The position numbers and the translations under genes are program-made. From NCBI GenBank assembly GCA_947460975.1, contig CANHGO010000001.1:372001-436000 (forward strand): a stretch of 64,000 nucleotides of DNA, in the 5' to 3' direction. Of the stretch, positions 43,718-54,300 are shown in pieces; the stretch's first letter is position 1, and every line of letters starts with the position of its first letter. The stretch comes from Cytophagaceae bacterium (GTDB taxonomy: Bacteria; Bacteroidota; Bacteroidia; Cytophagales; Spirosomataceae). The notes below the pieces were generated by a model. The model was not told where the DNA came from and did no database searches. It was given only the letters and a program-made list of their open reading frames with translations.

Positions 43718-45369
43718 TTGAATCTATATTATCACTACTAATTCTAATCCCATTATTGGGATCTATATTCTTAGGGTTTGGGGTGATTAAAAAATACATT
43801 CGGAGCGTTGCTATTGTTTTTTCGGGAATTCAAATAAGCCTATTGGTTTATTTATTCACGAAATTTGACAGACATGCCAACTCCTTTCAGTTTCAGGAAT
43901 CAAAGGATTGGATTCATTTATCTTTAGGCAGTTTAGGCCAATTTACCGCAAAATATTCGTTAGGCGTTGATGGACTAAGCCTGCCATTATTATTACTAAC
44001 TTCCCTGATTACCTTCGTAGCCTTATGGAATTCCACCGAAATCAAAGAGAAATTTAATGCCTATTATGGATTGGTATTGCTGTTAAATGCGTCTTTAATT
44101 GGCTGTTTTTTAGCAAAAGACATGTTTCTATTTTATGTTTTTTTCGAATTCATGCTATTGCCCATGTATTTTTTAATTGGAATTTGGGGCGGACCAAATC
44201 GAAATTATGCCTCCTTGAAATTTTTTATTTATACCCTTGTAGGATCTCTCTTCATCCTAATTATCATGCTGGGGATCAGCATCGCGTACATTGACCCTTA
44301 TGAAACGGCCTTGTTGACGGGTGCTGTCCAAAAAGGTCAAAGTTTTACGATCGAAGAGCTAATTGCCATTCAAAAATCAGTAGCCTTGCAGGAAATTCCG
44401 ATGAGACAAATCGTGCATAGCTTTGATATTCAAGCCTTGAGCGATGTAAATAATTGCATGCCGACAAGCATTTTCAGCCCAAATTCGGGTTGGTTGCTCA
44501 GTGGCCTAAGCGGAAGAGAATGGGGATTCTGGCTGTTATTTGTGGGTTTTGCGATTAAATTACCCCTTGTCCCGCTGCATACTTGGCTTCCAGATGCCCA
44601 CGTAGAAGCACCTACTCCTATTTCTGTTCTATTAGCCGGAATTCTATTGAAAATTGGAGCTTATGGTTGGCTTAGAATGGCTATCCCATTTTTCACCAAA
44701 GAGGCGATGGGCAATGCTCAAATTTTAGCAGGATTAGGCGCGCTTTCCATTATTTATGGCGCATACAATGCCTTAGCCATGAAGGACATTAAAAAACTAG
44801 TCGCCTATTCTTCCATTTCACACATGGGATTTGTGTTGTTGGGAATCGCAGCCTTTAATGTAGAAGGTTGGCAAGGCGCCATATTCCAATTAATCTCCCA
44901 TGGTATTTTATCATCCATGTTATTTTTAATGGCAGGTGTTTTATATAGCCGAACAGGCATCCGAGATATTGACAGTTATTCAGGCCTTGCCAGCAAAATG
45001 CCTGTTTTCACCCTCATCTCAGGAATAGCTATTTTCGCCTCCTTGGGCCTACCCGGATTTTCAGGATTTATCGGCGAATTCTTCAGCTTGATGGGAGCAT
45101 TCACGAGCCCTTTATTACATCCAATCTATTCGATTATAGGAGCATTGGGGATTTTATTGGGAGCGGGATATTTATTGTGGACCTTCCAAAAAGTATATTT
45201 AGGAAAACACTATACGCTAAACACAAATTGGTCGATGAGCGATTTAACGCTCACAGAAATACTCAGTTTATACTCGCTAGGTGTGATCACAATTCTTTTA
45301 GGAATTTTTCCAAACATGTTATTTAGCTTAAGCGAAAATTTTGTGTTAAAATTACTTTCCAATATTTAG
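43714..45369 (+). CDS. nuoM: NADH-quinone oxidoreductase subunit M
   Basis: 551 residues from the ATG that overlaps nuoL (ATGA). Proton-pumping subunit of complex I. Seen: YVFFEFMLLPMYFLIGIWGG (essential Glu at 145), AIKLPLVPLHTWLPDAHVEAPTP (essential Lys at 282), MKDIKKLVAYSSISHMGF, and LPGFSGFIGEF. The Glu-to-Lys distance is about 137 residues against about 90 in E. coli NuoM. The excess is a soluble loop at about 193-268. nuoN is not next; a TM2 protein follows after 11 bp. Confidence 0.93.
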   Translation: MIESILSLLILIPLLGSIFLGFGVIKKYIRSVAIVFSGIQISLLVYLFTKFDRHANSFQFQESKDWIHLSLGSLGQFTAKYSLGVDGLSLPLLLLTSLITFVALWNSTEIKEKFNAYYGLVLLLNASLIGCFLAKDMFLFYVFFEFMLLPMYFLIGIWGGPNRNYASLKFFIYTLVGSLFILIIMLGISIAYIDPYETALLTGAVQKGQSFTIEELIAIQKSVALQEIPMRQIVHSFDIQALSDVNNCMPTSIFSPNSGWLLSGLSGREWGFWLLFVGFAIKLPLVPLHTWLPDAHVEAPTPISVLLAGILLKIGAYGWLRMAIPFFTKEAMGNAQILAGLGALSIIYGAYNALAMKDIKKLVAYSSISHMGFVLLGIAAFNVEGWQGAIFQLISHGILSSMLFLMAGVLYSRTGIRDIDSYSGLASKMPVFTLISGIAIFASLGLPGFSGFIGEFFSLMGAFTSPLLHPIYSIIGALGILLGAGYLLWTFQKVYLGKHYTLNTNWSMSDLTLTEILSLYSLGVITILLGIFPNMLFSLSENFVLKLLSNI

Positions 45370-45380
45370 TAAAACCCTAC

Positions 45381-45740
45381 ATGAATTCAAACTTGATTCC
45401 GCTTTTTTCTAATTTAGATGCTGAGGAATCAAGCTCGGTAAAAGAAATTTTGGATGGATTGGACGAAGGCCAACAAGCGCAATTTGCGACTGTATATTTA
45501 AATAAGAGAAGAGAAACTAGCCTTATCTTGATTTGTATATTGGCCGGTTTTTTAGGGTTTGCTGGTTTACATCGATTTATCACCGATCGAATTGGGCTTG
45601 GGCTTCTGTATTTTTTTACGGGAGGATTTCTATTAATTGGAACGATTATTGACCTATTTAGATATAAAAAAATTGCCCGAAAATATAATACCAAAATGGC
45701 GCTTGAAACAGCTACTTTATTGGGTATTTGGAAAAATTAA
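45381..45740 (+). CDS. TM2 domain-containing membrane protein
   Basis: 119 residues. A soluble acidic N-terminus of about 45 residues is followed by a TM2 domain: two helices, LILICILAGFLGFAGLHRFI and LGLLYFFTGGFLLIGTIIDLFRY, with the typical G-x-H-R-F turn and a final polar R-Y-K-K. Function of the family is unknown. It is packed between nuoM (11 bp) and the exported isomerase-like gene. Confidence 0.85.
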   Translation: MNSNLIPLFSNLDAEESSSVKEILDGLDEGQQAQFATVYLNKRRETSLILICILAGFLGFAGLHRFITDRIGLGLLYFFTGGFLLIGTIIDLFRYKKIARKYNTKMALETATLLGIWKN

Positions 45741-45766
45741 AATTAGAAACACATAAAACTAAACCT

Positions 45767-46663
45767 ATGAAAAATGACATGAGTCGAAGAGACCTATTGA
45801 AAAATTCAGCCGGACTCGCTGGAATTGGTTTTTTAGGCACCTCGATGGAACACCGCTTTAAGGAGGCCGACAAGCAAGTGGGCGCCGATTTAAAAGGAAA
45901 AGTCAACCATTCTGCTTGCAGATGGTGTTATGATAAAATCCCTTTTGAAGAACTTGTAGTAAACGCTAAAAAAATTGGCCTTACATCGATCGAATTAACG
46001 GGTCCGGATGAATGGGATATTTTGAAAAAACATGATATGACCGCGGCGATTGGCTGGGGTAAATATCCGGAGAAAATGGGATTACCCAATTTCTTTAATA
46101 AGATCCAAAACCACGATAAATTAGTGGAGTTTTACGAGGATTTGATTCCTCGTGCGGCCAAAGCAGGTGTGAAAAACCTAATCGCTTTTTCCGGAAATAG
46201 AGATGGACTTAGCGATGAGCAAGGTCTTTTAAATTGCAAAAAAGGACTTCAGCGAATCATGAAAACAGCTGAAAAGCATGATGTGACGATATCCATGGAA
46301 TTGTTGAACTCGAAGGTAAATCACAAGGATTATCAATGTGATCATACCGAGTGGGGTTCCGTATTATGCGAGATGGTTGGATCCAATAAGTTTAAGTTGC
46401 TCTATGACATCTACCACATGCAAATTATGGAAGGCGACGTAATTGCCACCATTAAGAAAAACTATCAATATATTTCTCATTACCATACAGGTGGCGTTCC
46501 TGGCCGCCATGAAATAGATGAGACGCAAGAATTAAACTATGCCCCTATTATTAAGGCTATTTACGATACAGGATACAAAGGGTTTATAGGTCAAGAATTT
46601 ATACCGGCAAGAGAAGATAAAATGGCTTCTTTGGAACAAGCGGTAAAAATATGTGATATATAA
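45767..46663 (+). CDS. Exported hydroxypyruvate-isomerase-like TIM-barrel protein
   Basis: 298 residues. A twin-arginine-type leader (SRRDLLKNSAGLAGIGFLG) precedes an AP-endonuclease-2/xylose-isomerase-like barrel. Hyi-type blocks: IELTGPDEWDILKKHD, NLIAFSGNRDG, ISMELLNSKVNHKDYQCD, LLYDIYHMQIMEGDV, HTGGVPGRHEIDETQELNY and GFIGQEFIPA. Glu, Asp and His residues at these strands would bind a metal. Hydroxypyruvate isomerase interconverts hydroxypyruvate and tartronate semialdehyde, but exported members likely act on other sugars. I use ATG 45767; ATG 45779 is possible. Confidence 0.8.
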   Translation: MKNDMSRRDLLKNSAGLAGIGFLGTSMEHRFKEADKQVGADLKGKVNHSACRWCYDKIPFEELVVNAKKIGLTSIELTGPDEWDILKKHDMTAAIGWGKYPEKMGLPNFFNKIQNHDKLVEFYEDLIPRAAKAGVKNLIAFSGNRDGLSDEQGLLNCKKGLQRIMKTAEKHDVTISMELLNSKVNHKDYQCDHTEWGSVLCEMVGSNKFKLLYDIYHMQIMEGDVIATIKKNYQYISHYHTGGVPGRHEIDETQELNYAPIIKAIYDTGYKGFIGQEFIPAREDKMASLEQAVKICDI

Positions 46664-46680
46664 AACCAAGTAAGTGATAA

Positions 46681-46720
46681 AATACAAACCTTTGCTGGCC
46701 AAGGGTTTGTATTTTTTTTT
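46681..46720 (+). terminator. Terminator after the hydroxypyruvate-isomerase-like gene
   Basis: 10-bp stem AATACAAACC / GGTTTGTATT with a 13-nt loop, followed by a run of Ts, 17 bp past the stop codon. Confidence 0.75.
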
Positions 46721-46814
46721 ATCAGCATGCTGATCATTTTTCGATCAAAATTTTAAAACAAAATTTCGAGGCCAATTATTGACTTATTTCAGGACTTCAA
46801 ACCCGGAAGTTCTG

Positions 46815-49800
46815 ATGAAATTGTCATTTTTACTCTATTTTATTTTGTTTGATTTTTTGGCTTTAGGCCAATGCCCCACATTAAATCTGCACCCTAAAAG
46901 TCAGACAGATTGTGATGGCAACAGTATCCGAATGATATGCCAAGCCACGGCAGGATCCAGCTATCAATGGGAAAGAAAAAGGCCTCAAGATGGAAATTAT
47001 TCTCTCATTTCAGGAGCCAATTTAAATGCGTACCAAATATTCCCAAGCGGTGATGCCAATAGCCCTACGGGTACTTTATATCGAGTTAAAGTTACGTTAA
47101 ATTCGTGCACTATTTATTCACAAGCCGCTGAAATTACCCTAACAAAAATATCCTCGATTATAAATCCAAGTATATGTGAAAGAGGAACAGGAGTTTTAGA
47201 AGTTCAAATGCAAGAAATTAGTGCGTCAAAGGCTATATCCTATCAATGGACGCGGGCTAAAGATGGGGGCAACTTTACAGACCTTTCCGACGACGCAAAT
47301 TTTAAGGGAAGCCAAACCAAAAACTTAACCATTTTAAATGCTCCAAGCTCACTTCAAGGGCAACGATTTAAAATTAGAATTCAATATTCCATCACCTTAA
47401 ACAATGATAATGAAGGATCTCTGAACAATGAAAATCAGGTAAGTTCATGCCCCCGAACATCCAATGAGGTAACCTTAAACATAAAATCAAGCCCCCAACT
47501 TGTTCATTCATCCACTTTGTATACGGGTTGTCTAGGAGCTCCTATTTCGATTAATTCGACCGGATGTTCTCCCTATGTGACTCAATGGTATGATGAAAAC
47601 GAAAATAAAATAGGAACGGGTGCTAAAATTTTTGTTACTCATACCGATCTAAATCCAAAAATATATAAAGCTACTTGCCTAAAACTAGGTTGTGAAAGTT
47701 TGCCTTCATTAGGTACATCCGCCCAAGCATTTAATGTTCCAGCCGCACCTAGCAATGCCGGTACGCCAACGGCCAACTTGTTGGAAAGTAGCATTATTTT
47801 CAAGGCGACAGGTGGTACAAATAACATTTGGTACTTAAACGAAAATGATATAAGAGCAATCAGCACGGCAACTACCCTGAGCGTAGCCGTACCTATTAAT
47901 ACGGGTACCTCAGCGATTGAATTAGTTCGTTGGGTTTCCCAAAAAGTCAACAATTGCGAAAGTGCCAAAACGGCCATCAGGGTCAGTATTCCAGCCAACA
48001 TGAAACCCACCGCTCCTACTATTCCTGTATTGGGAACACCTGTTGGCTTACCTCCTGCAGCACCTATAATTTCAGAAGAAATAACGATACCTAGTGAACC
48101 GCCAAGTGATTTGCCAGCGGCGGGATCCATAGAACCTGAGTTATATGACTTACAGGAAATAATTCTTCCAAAAGAAAAACTATTCCTTCGATATTCGACA
48201 CAAGTAAGATGCGAAGAAGAATCCTATCTATTGCATGTAGAGGGATGTCCAGTACCATTAAAATATGATTTTTTAAATGGCGGAGTTGATTTTCGCTCAC
48301 CTGAACAAGATTTGCTAGTTCATAGCCCTAATGAAACAAAAATAAGCGTTAGCTGCGAAGGTGAATATGCAGACCCAATGCTTGTCGTTTTACCCGGCTT
48401 AAAAAGACCTGATTTTTTAGTGGAATCAAGCTTTGACTCTTTCGTTTGCGAAAATGAAAACATCGAGATCAAACTAAATTATTCATCGGATTCGCAATTT
48501 CATGTTTGGGAAAAAGAAGGCCATAGCTATAGTGAAAATCCGATCATCATAGAAGCTGCAAATGCAGGAACTTACCAAGCAATCATCTCCAAAGCAGGAT
48601 GTTTTTATCGAAGCGAAAAGGTCATCATAGATGTTCATAAAACTCCGGAATCTCCTCTCCTTTTTAGTCCCAAAAATGCCATTTGCCAAAATGACTCTTT
48701 ACTCATTTCAATGAAAAATGATGCTAACAGATATTTGTGGAGTATGGGCGAAACGACTAAAAATTTGTTCTATGTTGGGAAAAAAGCTGGTGTGGAGGTT
48801 TTTAAATCTAAAATAACGTTGGATGGGAAATGCTGGTCGGCATGGTCAAATCCTCTTAAAATTATTATCCATCCCACCCCCACAAAGCCACAAATAGTGA
48901 CCATTAGAAACGCAGGATTTTGCCGAGGAGATTCCACCTTATTGCAGACGACAAAAAATGCAAAGTCATGGAAATGGTCTAACTCCGAAACGCAATCATT
49001 TATTTATTCAAAAATACCACAAACCTACACAGTCGCCATACAAGACTCGGTAGATTGTTGGTCCCCGCCGAGCGAGCCAGTCACTAGCTTTTACTTTCCT
49101 ATTGAAAAACAACCTATCACGAAAACATTTCCGTCGAACCAATTTTGCCTTGGGGATTTTGTCACATTAAAGACCAGCCCTGCTTTTGGATATTTATGGA
49201 ATACGGGGCAAACGACTGATTCAATAAAGGTGACTCAGTCTGGCAAATACCATTTAAAAACTAGAAATGAATATGGATGCTGGTCTATTCCGAGTATTGA
49301 GCAATATATATTGGGACGAACATTACCCCTTATGCCAATTTTAGAAAAAAACGGTACCTTTTTTATTAAGGCACGAAATTTCGATGTCGTTGACAGTTAT
49401 CAATGGATTGTGGGACCATCAAAAATGGTGGACACTAACGCGATTTTGAAAATGGCTGTTAATGGTCTGCATCAAGTAAGGGCTAAGCGAAATTTTGATT
49501 TAGCATCCAATCCCCTGCTTTCATGCTTCTCTGAATTTCAAAAAATGGTTTTCAATATTCCCGAAAACTTTAATGGTTTTTCCATTTATCCCAATCCGAT
49601 AATTGGGGACCAATTGACGATTGAAATTCTTAAAGAGACAGGTGCTGGCGAAATCCTGTTGACGGATTTAAGAGGAATTATTTTAGGAACATGGCCCATC
49701 CAAAATTCGAAAGACGCCATAAAAATTAAAATTCATTCAATCCCCAATGGACAATATATTATTAAAATGATTTCTGCCAATGTCACAATGAACAAACTAT

Positions 49801-49817
49801 TGATTATTAATCAATAA
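46815..49817 (+). CDS. Type IX-secreted Ig-like repeat surface protein
   Basis: 1000 residues. Signal peptide (about 1-20, ending FLALGQC), then several Cys-containing beta-sandwich units with Ig/PKD-like words (QCPTLNLHPKSQTDCDGNS, SYQWERK, SYQWTRAKDGG, ICQNDSLLISM, YLWSMGETT, FCRGDSTLLQTT, YLWNTGQTTDS). A Pro/Thr-rich hinge lies near the middle (PTAPTIPVLGTPVG onward). The last ~75 residues are a type A sorting domain (FSIYPNPIIGDQLTIEI to NGQYIIKM), which sends it through the type IX system to the surface. Likely an adhesin or matrix protein; no enzyme domain is visible. Confidence 0.88.
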   Translation: MKLSFLLYFILFDFLALGQCPTLNLHPKSQTDCDGNSIRMICQATAGSSYQWERKRPQDGNYSLISGANLNAYQIFPSGDANSPTGTLYRVKVTLNSCTIYSQAAEITLTKISSIINPSICERGTGVLEVQMQEISASKAISYQWTRAKDGGNFTDLSDDANFKGSQTKNLTILNAPSSLQGQRFKIRIQYSITLNNDNEGSLNNENQVSSCPRTSNEVTLNIKSSPQLVHSSTLYTGCLGAPISINSTGCSPYVTQWYDENENKIGTGAKIFVTHTDLNPKIYKATCLKLGCESLPSLGTSAQAFNVPAAPSNAGTPTANLLESSIIFKATGGTNNIWYLNENDIRAISTATTLSVAVPINTGTSAIELVRWVSQKVNNCESAKTAIRVSIPANMKPTAPTIPVLGTPVGLPPAAPIISEEITIPSEPPSDLPAAGSIEPELYDLQEIILPKEKLFLRYSTQVRCEEESYLLHVEGCPVPLKYDFLNGGVDFRSPEQDLLVHSPNETKISVSCEGEYADPMLVVLPGLKRPDFLVESSFDSFVCENENIEIKLNYSSDSQFHVWEKEGHSYSENPIIIEAANAGTYQAIISKAGCFYRSEKVIIDVHKTPESPLLFSPKNAICQNDSLLISMKNDANRYLWSMGETTKNLFYVGKKAGVEVFKSKITLDGKCWSAWSNPLKIIIHPTPTKPQIVTIRNAGFCRGDSTLLQTTKNAKSWKWSNSETQSFIYSKIPQTYTVAIQDSVDCWSPPSEPVTSFYFPIEKQPITKTFPSNQFCLGDFVTLKTSPAFGYLWNTGQTTDSIKVTQSGKYHLKTRNEYGCWSIPSIEQYILGRTLPLMPILEKNGTFFIKARNFDVVDSYQWIVGPSKMVDTNAILKMAVNGLHQVRAKRNFDLASNPLLSCFSEFQKMVFNIPENFNGFSIYPNPIIGDQLTIEILKETGAGEILLTDLRGIILGTWPIQNSKDAIKIKIHSIPNGQYIIKMISANVTMNKLLIINQ

Positions 49818-49822
49818 ATCCA

Positions 49823-51304
49823 TTAGGTCAATACACCTTTCACGACTTTACCGTGAACATCTGTCAACCTAAACCTTCTTCCTTGCGATTTGAAAATTAA
49901 CTCCTCATGGTTGATACCCAATAGATGTAACATAGTGGCATGAAAATCATGCACGTGTACTGGATCTTTTGCAATATTATAACTAAAATCATCCGTTTCG
50001 CCATAGCTACCTGGTTTTACCCCAGCACCAGCCATCCACATACTAAAGCATTTGGGATGATGATCTCTCCCATAGCCATTCGCTGAAAGTTTGCCTTGGG
50101 AATAAACGGTCCGACCAAACTCTCCACCCCACACCACTAAGGTATCTTCTAACATACCTCTCCTTTTTAAATCTTGGATCAAAGCAGCGGTCGCTTGGTC
50201 CGTCTGCTTACATTGATTAATTATATTTTTAGGTAATGCGTCATGATGATCCCAGCCTTGGTGATATAATTGAACAAAACGTACATCTTTCTCTAGTAAT
50301 TTTCGGGCCAATAAACAATTGGCCGCAAATGTACCCTTATCCCTACTTCCTGGCCCATAAAGATCAAAAACCTCATCTGATTCAGAGCTCACATCCATCA
50401 CTTCAGGAACCGAAGTCTGCATGCGAAAGGCCATTTCATATTGTGAAATCCTGGCTTCAACTTCTGGGTCAGCCCAAGTTTGATTTTGTGCCTGATTTAA
50501 TTTCTTCAGATATTCAAGCATTTCCTTTCGGTCTTCGCCGTCATAACCCTCCGGGTTGTTCAAGTATAAAACAGGATCCTTGCTGGACCTAAATTGAACT
50601 CCTTGATGCTCCGAAGGCAAAAAACCATTTCCCCACAATCGGGAATATAGCGGCTGGTCCTTAGAAGCATTTTTAGAAACCATCACAATAAATGCAGGTA
50701 AATTCTGATTTTCACTGCCTAAACCATAACTCAACCAAGACCCGATGGATGGTCTACCTGGCAATTGATGTCCCGTTTGAAAAAAGGTAATCGCAGGATC
50801 ATGGTTGATTTGCTCGGTATACATGGATTTAATCACACACAATTCATCCGCTACTTGAGCCGTGTAAGGCAATAACTCACTAACCCAAGTTTGGTTCTGC
50901 CCATATTGTTTGAAATTATACAGGGAAGGAACAATAGGTAAAACGGCTTGGTTTGCACTCATTCCTGTTAGCCTTTGACCTTTACGAACGGAATCAGGAA
51001 GGCCTTCACCAAACATATTTTTTAAATTAGGCTTGTAGTCGAAAGTCTCAAATTGGGAAGGACCCCCACTCATAAATAAGTAGACTACTCGCTTCGCCTT
51101 GGGTGCAATTTTGGGTAGCGATTCTAATATCTGATCTTGTATGGATTTTGCTTGCAATGATTGGCCGCCCATTAACACTTGCAATGCGGCCGCACCTAAA
51201 CCCATAGCAGTCTTCTGAAGAAAATTTCTTCTGTCCAAGCCCTGATTCAATGCACGGAAATCTGGATGATTTAATCGACAATTATCTTCGTGATGATTCC
51301 CCAT
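49823..51304 (-). CDS. DUF1501 family exported protein
   Basis: 493 residues. A twin-arginine-type leader (LDRRNFLQKTAMGLGAAALQVLMGG) is followed by a sulfatase/alkaline-phosphatase-like fold: VVYLFMSGGPSQFETFDYKP, QINHDPAITFFQTGHQLPGRPS, VVWGGEFGRTVYSQG, GRDHHPKCFSMWMAGAGVKPG and VHDFHATMLHLLGI. These are the DUF1501 marks known mainly from Planctomycetes. It is the last gene of an operon with a PSCyt/PSD1 protein 4 bp upstream; this pairing is recurrent. Function unknown; the fold suggests a metal-dependent hydrolase. Confidence 0.88.
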   Translation of the reverse strand: MGNHHEDNCRLNHPDFRALNQGLDRRNFLQKTAMGLGAAALQVLMGGQSLQAKSIQDQILESLPKIAPKAKRVVYLFMSGGPSQFETFDYKPNLKNMFGEGLPDSVRKGQRLTGMSANQAVLPIVPSLYNFKQYGQNQTWVSELLPYTAQVADELCVIKSMYTEQINHDPAITFFQTGHQLPGRPSIGSWLSYGLGSENQNLPAFIVMVSKNASKDQPLYSRLWGNGFLPSEHQGVQFRSSKDPVLYLNNPEGYDGEDRKEMLEYLKKLNQAQNQTWADPEVEARISQYEMAFRMQTSVPEVMDVSSESDEVFDLYGPGSRDKGTFAANCLLARKLLEKDVRFVQLYHQGWDHHDALPKNIINQCKQTDQATAALIQDLKRRGMLEDTLVVWGGEFGRTVYSQGKLSANGYGRDHHPKCFSMWMAGAGVKPGSYGETDDFSYNIAKDPVHVHDFHATMLHLLGINHEELIFKSQGRRFRLTDVHGKVVKGVLT

Positions 51305-51308
51305 GTTC

Positions 51309-54300
51309 TTATCTTTTCGTAATCGTAGCGTCCGAATTCATGATGGTATTTGCCACCACAGCTAAAGATGCGACATAAGGCCGATCCACTTCTTTCAAAT
51401 CTATTTTTGACATTCCCGCGGATAACCAACCCTTTGTCTTCTCTGGCGCTTTTTTAAATTTAGCCCATTCGATTTTTTGCAACTCGACTAAAATATTAAT
51501 TTCTCCTTCTTGAGGTTCTCGGCCGGTCAACCTCACATATGCGTCTTTAATGGATGCATTTATATTACTTTGTTTTGACATCCTGACCCCCATTTGCTTT
51601 GAGGCCTCCAAGAATGTTGGATCATTTAGAACCACCAAAGCCTGAAGCGGTGTGTTCGTTTTTTGGCGTCGTACCAAACACGAACTTCGTGATGTGGCAT
51701 CGAAAGTCGACATCATGGGATTTGGAACCGAACGTTTAACTACTACATACAAACTTCGCTTATAAATGGCCTGTGTTGTATCTTGCTTATATTTATGGCT
51801 ATTTATTTCCCATAAACCCTCTGGCTGATATGGATACATGCTTTTCCCTCCGATCTCTCGGTTAATCAAATCACTCGCAACCAATGCATTATCGCGAATC
51901 ATTTCTGCGGTCAAGCGCGCAGATGGGCCTCGAGCAAGCATCCGGTTTTCTGGGTCGCGTTCCATTAATTCAGGAGAAGCCTTGGAATCTTGTTGGTACG
52001 TCTTGGACATCACCATCGACTTAATTAATTTTTTAACATCCCAACCTGTTTCTCTGAAATTGACGGCCAACCAATCTAATAATTCAGGGTGGAAAGGCAT
52101 CTCGCCCTGATTTCCAAAATCCTCAGCCGTTTTTACAATACCGATGCCAAATAAATTTTGCCAAATTCGATTGACCGCCACACGTGATGTCAACGGATTT
52201 CGACTATCCGTTAACCAATTGGCTAGACCCAAGCGGTTTTTAGGCAAATTTGCAGGGTACGGAAATATTTTTTCAGGGGTATTGGGAAATACTTCCTCTC
52301 CAGGTGCATCATACAGACCCCTTAATAAAACATTTGCCTTCTTAGGTTTTGGCATTTCTTGCATGACCATTAACTCCTGAATCGATTCTGTCGAATCTGT
52401 ATAGGCCGTTCGTAAATTCCTTAACTCATTTTTTACCTTCAAATACAAAGAATCTACATTGGTCACGTAATAATCAAATACATGATTAGGGTCCTTAAAA
52501 GTATTTTCGGACGAATTTTTATTGGCAATTAGCATTACCTCATAAGGCCTTAATTCTCGATTGTACACAAGCACATCATCCGCACGACCACCCTTAAATC
52601 CTAAGCCACGCCACCAACCGCCAATTTGCAAACCAGGTTCCTGTTTTGAATAAAATATAATATCCTTATACAGCTGATCCATGGTAGTTTCCATGGCCGG
52701 CTCAGTTCCATCGATGTATAATTTTAATCCTTTGGCTTGAGAAGAACCATCATAGGTCAGTGTCAATTGAACCCATCGATCCCGTGGAATATCATTTTTA
52801 GTGATTTTTGTAATGGCGTTGGATGGAGCTGAATGTGCCATCATCACTTCCAACGAATTATTTTTTAGATATACATGGAAGCCTTTAAAGTTGTACAAAC
52901 GCTCTGCATTACTTTTATGAAAAATTACACCTTCCTTTAAATTTTTAGGAATATTGACCCAAATTCCAATCGAAAAAGGTTCTGATTTTCTGAATACTCC
53001 CACCCGGTTAAAGTCACAATAAACATCTCCGTCAAACGCCAAAGCCTTCCCAGAATGACCCTCCAAAAACTGAGGAATATCCCCCGTCTTCCCAGACTCA
53101 TGCTTCAGAACACCTATTTCCTTTTCATTTTTTTTGTTGGTCAAAGTAGACTCAAAATCATAATAGGCGACTAAGCCATTTTGTGGAATACTTTGCTTTT
53201 TCAATACAGTTGGCCCTTCACCCTTCGACCAAGCATCAAAACCTGACGATTTCACTTGCTGCAATTTTTCCTCCGTCGTTTTAATTTTAGCTTGAATAAA
53301 ATCCATGATCGCTTGCTGCTTGTCCGTCGGCAATAACATAGTTGGCGTAGGCATATCATCATTATATGAAATTTGACCTGCTTCCTTCACATTATTAAAA
53401 AAACTAAATAACTGGTAATAATTTTTCTGAGAAATAGGATCATATTTATGATCATGGCATCTCGCGCAACCCGTCGTTAAAGCTAAAAATGCATCTCCGA
53501 AAGTATTGGCACGGTCCATCACATATTCGGTTTGAAACTCCTCTTCAACGATTCCCCCCTCCGTGTTTTGTTGGTGATTTCGATTAAATGCCGTCGCGAT
53601 CCGCATGTCTTTGGTGGGATTTGGCATTAGGTCGCCGGCCAACTGCCAATGAATAAATTGATCATAGGGCATGTTTTTGTTAAACGCTCGGATCACCCAA
53701 TCCCGATAAGGGGACATGTCTCTAATTCGGTCAATGGTATAGCCATGAGAATCCGCAAACCGAGCTAAGTCCAGCCATTCGGCGGCTAATTTTTCACCAA
53801 AATGGGGCGAGGCCAACAAGCGATCTACTTGGATTTCATAGGCGTTAGGCCGAGCATCATTTTTGAAAAATTCAATCTCATCCACCGTAGGAGGCAAGCC
53901 CGTTAAGTCAAATGATAAGCGACGCAATAAAAAATTCCGAGAAGCAGACGCTGTGAAATTTAAATTTTTTGAAGCTAATGCATTTGAAATAAAATAATCA
54001 ATCGGGTTATTTTCAATCGTAGCAGCAGGAATTTCCTTCTTAATGGGAGCCACAAAAGCCCAATGTGGTTTATATTCCGCCCCATTTTGAATCCACTTAA
54101 TCAAGACAGCCTTTTCCCTAGCACTTAACTCTAAATGAGATTTGGGAGTAGGCATTTTATAACTGGGATCTTCGGATAGTATGCGCTTAACCATTTCACT
54201 TTTTCCCAGATTTCCAGGTACAATGGCAAATTTGCCAGGGCTTTCTGGCAAACGAGAAAATGCACCTTCAGGCAAATCTAAGCGCAATCCAGCTTTTTGT

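Noticed and set aside
47639-48130. Long minus-strand open frame (163 codons) inside the type IX-secreted protein gene
   Set aside because: It lies wholly within a well-supported coding region on the other strand and has a low-complexity composition without domains.
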